NCBI GenBank assembly: GCA_046760705.1
Contig: JBHIER010000248.1
Span: 1-5,590, forward strand
DNA length: 5,590 nucleotides
Reading direction: 5' to 3'
Source: JBHIER01 sp046760705 [NCBI: bacterium]
Lineage (GTDB): Bacteria > JBHIER01 > G020348925
Made by a program: the position numbers and the translations under genes. A model generated the notes under the pieces. The model saw only the letters and a list, made by a program, of their open reading frames with translations, made no database searches and was not told the DNA's origin. Of the stretch, positions 1 to 3,323 are shown piece after piece. Positions within the stretch are counted from its first letter, which is position 1; the number at the start of each line of letters is the position of its first letter.

Positions 1-55
1 TATGGGCGTATATTCTTTCAGGACCTGGTTCGGAATGACAACACCTCCTATGTCA
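1..55 (+). repeat. 55-bp direct repeat, copy 1 (may extend left of window)
   Basis: This segment is identical over 55 bases to 202-256. It begins TATGGGCGTATATTCTTTCA and ends in ATGTCA. The left end coincides with the window edge, so the true copy may be longer; copy 2 is preceded by CCCTT. It contains TCGGAATGACA (30-40), which pairs with TGTCATTCTGA (51-61) across a 10-base spacer with a single G:T wobble, so it carries an imperfect palindrome. No coding function is evident. Confidence 0.9.
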
Positions 56-74
56 TTCTGACGAAGGTCAGAAT
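55..74. repeat. Perfect 8-bp hairpin with GAAG loop
   Basis: ATTCTGAC (55-62) and GTCAGAAT (67-74) are perfect reverse complements separated by the tetraloop GAAG. The surrounding text, TGTCATTCTGACGAAGG then TCAGAATCTC, resembles a widespread class of short intergenic palindromic repeats that begin TGTCATTC and end GAATCTC. That resemblance is from memory. The hairpin abuts the end of the 55-bp repeat and is absent after copy 2. There is no T-tract, so a terminator is unlikely. Confidence 0.7.
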
Positions 75-105
75 CTCTCGGGCTGTGAGGGTGAGATGCC
101 TGCCT

Positions 106-132
106 CCCTTTATGGGCGTAAATTCTTTCAGG
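106..132 (+). repeat. 27-bp direct repeat, shorter related copy
   Basis: CCCTTTATGGGCGTA then AATTCTTTCAGG matches 197-223 with one mismatch (A instead of T at the sixteenth base). It also matches the first 22 bases of the window with one mismatch. After the shared GG it diverges from the 55-bp copies, so only the head of the repeat is present here. Start-to-start spacing is about 110 and 91 bases. Confidence 0.8.
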
Positions 133-161
133 GCAAGCACCACATTTACGGGCACAAGGCC

Positions 162-196
162 CTACACTACACACCCATTTATTAACAGGAGTGTAG
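162..196. repeat. Inverted repeat between repeat copies
   Basis: CTACACT (162-168) and AGTGTAG (190-196) are perfect 7-bp reverse complements with a 21-base AT-rich spacer. The arms lie in the unique stretch between the 27-bp copy and the second 55-bp copy. The stem is short and the loop long, so this could be chance, but it adds to the palindromic character of 1-256. Confidence 0.35.
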
Positions 197-201
197 CCCT
201 T

Positions 202-256
202 TATGGGCGTATATTCTTTCAGGACCTGGTTCGGAATGACAACACCTCCTATGTCA
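202..256 (+). repeat. 55-bp direct repeat, copy 2
   Basis: Identical to 1-55 over its full length. The homology ends just after ATGTCA: copy 1 continues TTCTGACG, copy 2 continues ATTCGCC. It is preceded by CCCTT (197-201), as is the 27-bp copy at 106, so the real repeat head is probably CCCTTTATGGGCGTA. Complete identity suggests recent duplication or active homogenisation. Confidence 0.9.
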
Positions 257-306
257 ATTCGCCAATCCGCAATCCGAATTCCCGCATATCAAACCCCTTA
301 TTTCCC

Positions 307-336
307 TTGACAATGGGAGTTCTTTTTTCATAGATT
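307..336 (+). promoter_or_regulatory. Candidate sigma70-type promoter for coaE
   Basis: A perfect -35 consensus TTGACA (307-312) is followed after 18 bases by TAGATT (331-336), a 4/6 match to TATAAT. Transcription would start near 343, right at the inverted repeat, giving a leader of about 97 nt before coaE. A weaker alternative -10, TATTTT (423-428), would give a nearly leaderless coaE mRNA but has no matching -35. Confidence 0.5.
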
Positions 337-342
337 TACAAA

Positions 343-377
343 AAACAGGGCAATCTGATCGGAGAAGAGCCCTGTTT
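343..377 (+). promoter_or_regulatory. Perfect 9-bp inverted repeat in coaE leader
   Basis: AAACAGGGC (343-351) and GCCCTGTTT (369-377) are perfect reverse complements with a 17-base spacer. The first arm starts about where the candidate promoter would initiate, so the element could be a 5'-end RNA hairpin or a protein-binding operator just downstream of the promoter. Only three T residues end the stem and TTGGCTGC follows, so a classical intrinsic terminator is unlikely. I recognise no riboswitch class. Confidence 0.5.
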
Positions 378-439
378 GGCTGCAACCGGGAGAGCAAACA
401 GCGCTGAAATCTTCATAAGCTCTATTTTAACCGACTACT

Positions 440-1081
440 ATGTCTGTTATCGGGGTGGCTGGCGGGATCGCCAGCGGAAAGACAACCGTCTGCAAGCTCT
501 TTGAAAAGTGGGGAGCCCGCATCATCGATGGAGACCTGATCGGAAAAGAGGTTGTCGACAAGGACCCTGCTCTTCTGGAAGAGTTGATCAGGGCCTTCGG
601 AGAGAGCATTCTTCACCAGGACGGGTCACTGGACCGACGGAGACTGGGTAAGATCGTCTTCCAGGACCCTCTGACCCGCCAGAGACTCAATAGAATTGTC
701 CACCCTGCCCTCTTAGCCGAACTGGCTGAACGGGTCAAGCAATGTCAAAGAGAGAACCCGAAGACCATGATTGTCGTCGACGCCGCCCTGCTCTTAGAGT
801 GGGACCTGAGGCCGTTGCTGGATAGACTGATCGTCGTCGTGGCGGCCGAGGAGAAGCGGATGGAGCGACTCATACGCTCTGTCGGCCTGACCCCGAAAGA
901 AGCCCGGGACAGGATCAAGGCTCAGTCGGTTCTTGAAGCGAAAACCCGATCGGCAGATTACACCATCACCAATAACGGAAGCCTTCAAGAGCTCGAACAT
1001 CAAGCCAGAGCGGTGTGGGAGAGAATTGGGAAAAATTTAAAGTCCAAAATAGAACCTACCAACGGCTATTCTCAGAGATAG
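440..1081 (+). CDS. coaE: Dephospho-CoA kinase
   Basis: CoaE phosphorylates the ribose 3'-hydroxyl of dephospho-CoA with ATP, the last step of cytosolic CoA synthesis. The 213-aa product is close to the family's usual 195-210 aa. Visible hallmarks are the P-loop GGIASGKT (residues 8-15), IIDGD (28-32, usually D-A-D), the LDRRRLGKIVF to RIVHP block (64-89), VVDAALLLE (112-120), and the lid/adenine region with RIKAQ (158-162), AD (172-173) and TNNG (177-180). One departure is alanine at 116, where most relatives have proline in D-x-PLLFE. ATG 440 is the first start after an in-frame TAA (428-430) and leaves seven residues before the P-loop, so it is preferred, yet no clear Shine-Dalgarno precedes it. 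The carboxyltransferase gene follows 27 bp after the stop, probably co-transcribed. Confidence 0.95.
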   Translation: MSVIGVAGGIASGKTTVCKLFEKWGARIIDGDLIGKEVVDKDPALLEELIRAFGESILHQDGSLDRRRLGKIVFQDPLTRQRLNRIVHPALLAELAERVKQCQRENPKTMIVVDAALLLEWDLRPLLDRLIVVVAAEEKRMERLIRSVGLTPKEARDRIKAQSVLEAKTRSADYTITNNGSLQELEHQARAVWERIGKNLKSKIEPTNGYSQR

Positions 1082-1093
1082 CGGCATAGATCA

Positions 1094-1101
1094 GAGAGGG
1101 G
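1094..1101 (+). promoter_or_regulatory. Shine-Dalgarno of carboxyltransferase gene
   Basis: GAGAGGGG lies 7 bases before ATG 1109, supporting that start and translation independent of coaE. Confidence 0.75.
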
Positions 1102-1108
1102 ATACATT

Positions 1109-2656
1109 ATGAAGGAAGATCGGATCGCACAACTGAGAAAACTGAAAGAAGAAGCGAAACTGGGGGGTGGGAAAAAACGTATCCAGGCCCAACACGCCAA
1201 GGGAAAGCTAACGGCCAGAGAGCGGGTTGATCTGCTCCTGGATGAGGGAAGCTTTCAGGAGTTGGACATGTTCGTCACCCACCGGGCCACTGAGTTTGGC
1301 ATCCAGAACCAAAAATATTTGGGCGACAGTGTGGTCACCGGTTGGGGGACCATCGACGGGCGGCTCGTCTACGTCTTCTCCCAAGATTTCACCGTCTTCG
1401 GTGGAAGCCTATCCGAGGTCCACGCCGAGAAGGTCTGCAAGATCATGGACATGGCCATGAAGAACGGTGCCCCTGTGATCGGGCTCAACGACTCCGGTGG
1501 AGCCCGCATCCAGGAGGGGGTGGTCTCCTTAGCCGGTTACGCTTACATCTTTCTGCGCAACACCTTGGCCTCGGGCGTCGTCCCCCAGATTTCAGCCATC
1601 ATGGGCCCGTGCGCCGGAGGCGCTGTCTACTCCCCGGCCCTCACCGACTTCGTCATCATGGTCAAGAACACCAGCTACATGTTCATCACCGGACCTGATG
1701 TGATCAAGGCCGTCACTCGCGAGGCGGTGACCTTCGAGGAACTGGGCGGGGCTATGACCCACAATACCAAGAGCGGGGTGGCCCACTTTGCGGCCGAGGG
1801 TGAGAAGGACGGTCTCTCTCTCATTCGGAGGCTGATCGGTTTCATTCCCCAGAACAACATGGAGGATCCACCTTTCGTCCCCACAGACGATCCGCCGGAT
1901 CGGATGGATGAGACCCTGAACACCATCGTTCCCGACTCACCGGCAAAGTCCTATAACATGAAAGACGTCATCCGACGGGTTGTGGACGACACCGATTTCT
2001 TCGAAGTGCACGAGCACTGGGCCCGGAACATCATCGTCGGTTTCGCCCGCTTAGCCGGCCACTCGGTGGGCATTGTCGCACAGCAACCGGCGGTGCTGGC
2101 CGGGGTTCTGGACATCAACTCCTCCATCAAAGGTGCCCGGTTCATCAGGTTCTGCGACTGTTTCAACATCCCTATTATTACCTTCGAGGATGTGCCAGGC
2201 TTTCTGCCCGGGGTAGCTCAAGAGCACGGAGGCATTATCCGCAGTGGGGCCAAGCTGCTCTATGCCTATTGTGAGGCCACGGTGCCACGCATTACGGTCA
2301 TCACTCGCAAAGCCTACGGCGGGGCCTACGATGTGCTCAACTCCAGGCACATCCGGGGCGATATCAGTTACGCCTGGCCTACGGCCGAGATCGCCGTCAT
2401 GGGACCCGAGGGGGCGGTGAATATCATCTTTCGCAAGGAGATCGCGGCGGCCAAGGACCCCAAGGCCGAACGGACCAGGCTGATTCAGGAGTATCGGGAG
2501 AGATTTGCCAACCCGTATATCGCCGCCGCCCGGGGCTACATCGACGATGTGATCGAACCTCGCCAGACACGCCCCCGGCTGATCAAAGCCCTGCAAATGC
2601 TGTCCAATAAGCGCGATTCCAATCCGCCTAAGAAACACGGCAATATTCCGCTGTAG
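1109..2656 (+). CDS. Acyl-CoA carboxylase carboxyltransferase subunit (propionyl-CoA carboxylase beta / methylmalonyl-CoA decarboxylase alpha type)
   Basis: This 515-aa protein has the full length and both crotonase-fold halves of the PccB/MmdA family. The enzymes move a carboxyl group between biotin on a carrier protein and acyl-CoA, usually propionyl-CoA/methylmalonyl-CoA, in the cytosol or at a membrane decarboxylase. Visible signatures are [10 protein letters not shown] (31-40), SGGARIQEG (129-137), the N-domain oxyanion-hole stretch GPCAGGA (166-172), the C-domain KAYGGAYDV stretch and the family-typical C-terminal KHGNIPL. Asp408 in GGAYDV matches the position that in actinobacterial homologues separates propionyl-preferring (Asp) from acetyl-accepting enzymes, so a propionyl/methylmalonyl substrate is inferred. 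No biotin carboxylase, carrier, membrane decarboxylase, epimerase or mutase gene is in view, so sequence alone cannot decide between carboxylase (pccB), transcarboxylase and Na+-pumping decarboxylase (mmdA). Confidence 0.95.
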   Translation: MKEDRIAQLRKLKEEAKLGGGKKRIQAQHAKGKLTARERVDLLLDEGSFQELDMFVTHRATEFGIQNQKYLGDSVVTGWGTIDGRLVYVFSQDFTVFGGSLSEVHAEKVCKIMDMAMKNGAPVIGLNDSGGARIQEGVVSLAGYAYIFLRNTLASGVVPQISAIMGPCAGGAVYSPALTDFVIMVKNTSYMFITGPDVIKAVTREAVTFEELGGAMTHNTKSGVAHFAAEGEKDGLSLIRRLIGFIPQNNMEDPPFVPTDDPPDRMDETLNTIVPDSPAKSYNMKDVIRRVVDDTDFFEVHEHWARNIIVGFARLAGHSVGIVAQQPAVLAGVLDINSSIKGARFIRFCDCFNIPIITFEDVPGFLPGVAQEHGGIIRSGAKLLYAYCEATVPRITVITRKAYGGAYDVLNSRHIRGDISYAWPTAEIAVMGPEGAVNIIFRKEIAAAKDPKAERTRLIQEYRERFANPYIAAARGYIDDVIEPRQTRPRLIKALQMLSNKRDSNPPKKHGNIPL

Positions 2657-2667
2657 CATCTATAAGT

Positions 2668-2673
2668 AGAGGA
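2668..2673 (+). promoter_or_regulatory. Shine-Dalgarno of nucleotidyltransferase-like gene
   Basis: AGAGGA ends 6 bases before ATG 2680. It supports this start and shows that the gene was, at least once, a translated unit placed 23 bp after the carboxyltransferase stop. Confidence 0.6.
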
Positions 2674-2679
2674 AAGAGA

Positions 2680-3081
2680 ATGGTTGGAAAGCTTTTCACA
2701 GATTCTTTACAACTCTCTGATAGTGATAAAGCCATCCTATTGGAGCTTTGCGATCTCTTGGCAAAGAAATATGGTAATTGTATAGAGTCGCTGAAGCTGT
2801 TTCGTTCCAGATCCAGAGGGGAGGGTTCCGAATTCTCTGATTTTGACGTGCTTGCTGTTGTTGATGATGATCCTTGGAGACGTTCCGAGGAGATGCATGA
2901 CACGGTTTACCCAAGAGGCTCAGAGAACACAGAGGTGATTTTATTTATTGTCTGGCCCTACCTGTCATTGCGGAACACGTCCGGAACGACAGAAAAAACA
3001 GATGTTTCCGGACAGGCGCTTTCTAGTCAGAATTTCTTCTGCCACATTTCACCTTCAGGTGAACACATCCATGTGAGTTAG
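2680..3081 (+). CDS. MNT-like minimal nucleotidyltransferase, probably decayed at the C-terminus
   Basis: The 133-aa product starts with a helical stretch, then SLKLFRSRSRGEGSEFSDFDVLAVV (37-61). This is recognisably the polymerase-beta-type nucleotidyltransferase core, with the DxD metal-binding pair at Asp54 and Asp56 and RG at 46-47. The canonical Gly-Ser is changed: Arg42 stands where glycine is expected before Ser43. Members of this fold transfer nucleotides to small molecules or proteins; some are antitoxins paired with HEPN toxins, but no HEPN partner is seen here. After about residue 90 I find no family resemblance. Residues 95-104 are encoded by a palindrome (2962-2992), and the rest reads like chance sequence ending at TAG 3079-3081. 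Base composition is AT-richer than the neighbours (24/60 GC at 2701-2760). It may be an acquired gene now being lost; activity is doubtful. Confidence 0.6.
   Translation: MVGKLFTDSLQLSDSDKAILLELCDLLAKKYGNCIESLKLFRSRSRGEGSEFSDFDVLAVVDDDPWRRSEEMHDTVYPRGSENTEVILFIVWPYLSLRNTSGTTEKTDVSGQALSSQNFFCHISPSGEHIHVS
2962..2992. repeat. Imperfect palindrome inside the nucleotidyltransferase-like ORF
   Basis: CTGTCATTGCGGA (2962-2974) and TCCGGAACGACAG (2980-2992) pair at 11 of 13 positions around a 5-base loop ACACG. The arms carry TGTCATT and GGAA-GACA, the same elements as in the palindrome at 30-61, so it may be a divergent member of the same short repeat class. A run of six A follows (2993-2998). Its position coincides with the point where the nucleotidyltransferase protein loses family resemblance. 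Confidence 0.55.
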
Positions 3082-3245
3082 GGTCTGACGGGTACCGTTT
3101 TTCTGATGAGTTTGTGGTTGTCCCCAATTTATCTGAAAAGGCGATCATCGGGACGGCTCCGCCACAGAAATGGAGGATGAAACTCGACTTTGAAAAAGAG
3201 GCTTTTTGGCTTCGCCAGGGGAAGAGTTTGGTTTGGCGAGCCTGA
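3063..3245 (+). pseudogene. C-terminal remnant of a retropepsin-like (clan AA) aspartic protease
   Basis: The frame open from 3063 (after TGA 3060-3062) to TGA 3243-3245 encodes about 60 residues, including DGYRFSDEFVVVPNLSEKA (3087-3143) and IIGTAPPQKWRMKLDFEKEA (3144-3203). From memory this matches the tail of bacterial and archaeal retropepsin-like aspartyl protease proteins, which end with a hydrophobic strand, IIG-x-x-x-xQKW and KLDFE. The N-terminal part with the catalytic DTG(A) motif is missing: I find no such motif in any frame of 2940-3090, and no start codon or ribosome binding site opens this frame. It overlaps the nucleotidyltransferase ORF end by 19 bases in another frame. IIGTAPPQ, where relatives tend to have IIGA-x-x-LQ, suggests drift. 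I infer a truncated, non-functional fragment. Confidence 0.55.
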
Positions 3246-3294
3246 AGAGGCCATCGCCTCCAAGAGACCATCGCCTCCAAGAGACCATCGCCTC
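3241..3294 (+). repeat. 17-bp tandem repeat, about 2.6 exact copies plus one degenerate copy
   Basis: CCATCGCCTCCAAGAGA occurs at 3251-3267 and 3268-3284 without mismatch, followed by a partial copy CCATCGCCTC (3285-3294). A degenerate unit, CCTGAAGAGGCCATCG (3241-3256), precedes them and contains the stop codon of the retropepsin remnant. The array ends 29 bases before the M16 start codon. Its unit length is not a multiple of three and it lies between genes, so replication slippage is the simplest origin. Confidence 0.85.
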
Positions 3295-3310
3295 ACGGGT
3301 CGCACTACGG

Positions 3311-3318
3311 AAAGGAGG
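3311..3318 (+). promoter_or_regulatory. Strong Shine-Dalgarno of M16 peptidase gene
   Basis: AAAGGAGG is near-perfect anti-16S complement and ends 5 bases before ATG 3324. It is the strongest ribosome binding site in the window and fixes the start so that a signal peptide is included. Confidence 0.85.
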
Positions 3319-3323
3319 AAGAG

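Larger units (their letters stand above)
257..439 (+). other. Non-coding leader region before coaE
   Basis: I find no credible gene between the last repeat and coaE. The stretch contains the promoter candidate at 307-336 and the inverted repeat at 343-377. An in-frame TAA at 428-430 fixes the upstream limit of the coaE reading frame. Confidence 0.6.

Noticed and set aside
1-223. CRISPR array, because a 22-27 bp repeat occurs three times
   Set aside because: Spacing is about 110 and 91 bases, two copies share 55 bases, the intervening segments contain palindromes, and no cas gene is present.
85-333. 82-aa open frame on the plus strand
   Set aside because: It runs through the repeats and the promoter candidate, has no ribosome binding site, and its translation has no protein-like character.
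2051-2659. 202-aa open frame on the minus strand
   Set aside because: It is fully antisense to the carboxyltransferase gene, whose conserved motifs span the same bases; a GC-rich shadow frame.
3193-3207. AAAAAG-AGG-CTTTTT as an intrinsic terminator
   Set aside because: The stem is only 6 bp, nearly all A:T, with a 3-base loop and lies inside the retropepsin remnant; too weak to call.
3208-3242. Bulged inverted repeat GGCTTCGCCA / TGGCGAGCC
   Set aside because: It is a 9-bp stem with one bulge and a 16-base loop in the remnant's coding frame, with no T-tract after it; probably chance.
2657-3323. A toxin-antitoxin or defence module built from the nucleotidyltransferase and the protease piece
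   Set aside because: Neither gene is complete, there is no HEPN or other partner, and the two lie in different frames with an overlap; decay explains the region better.
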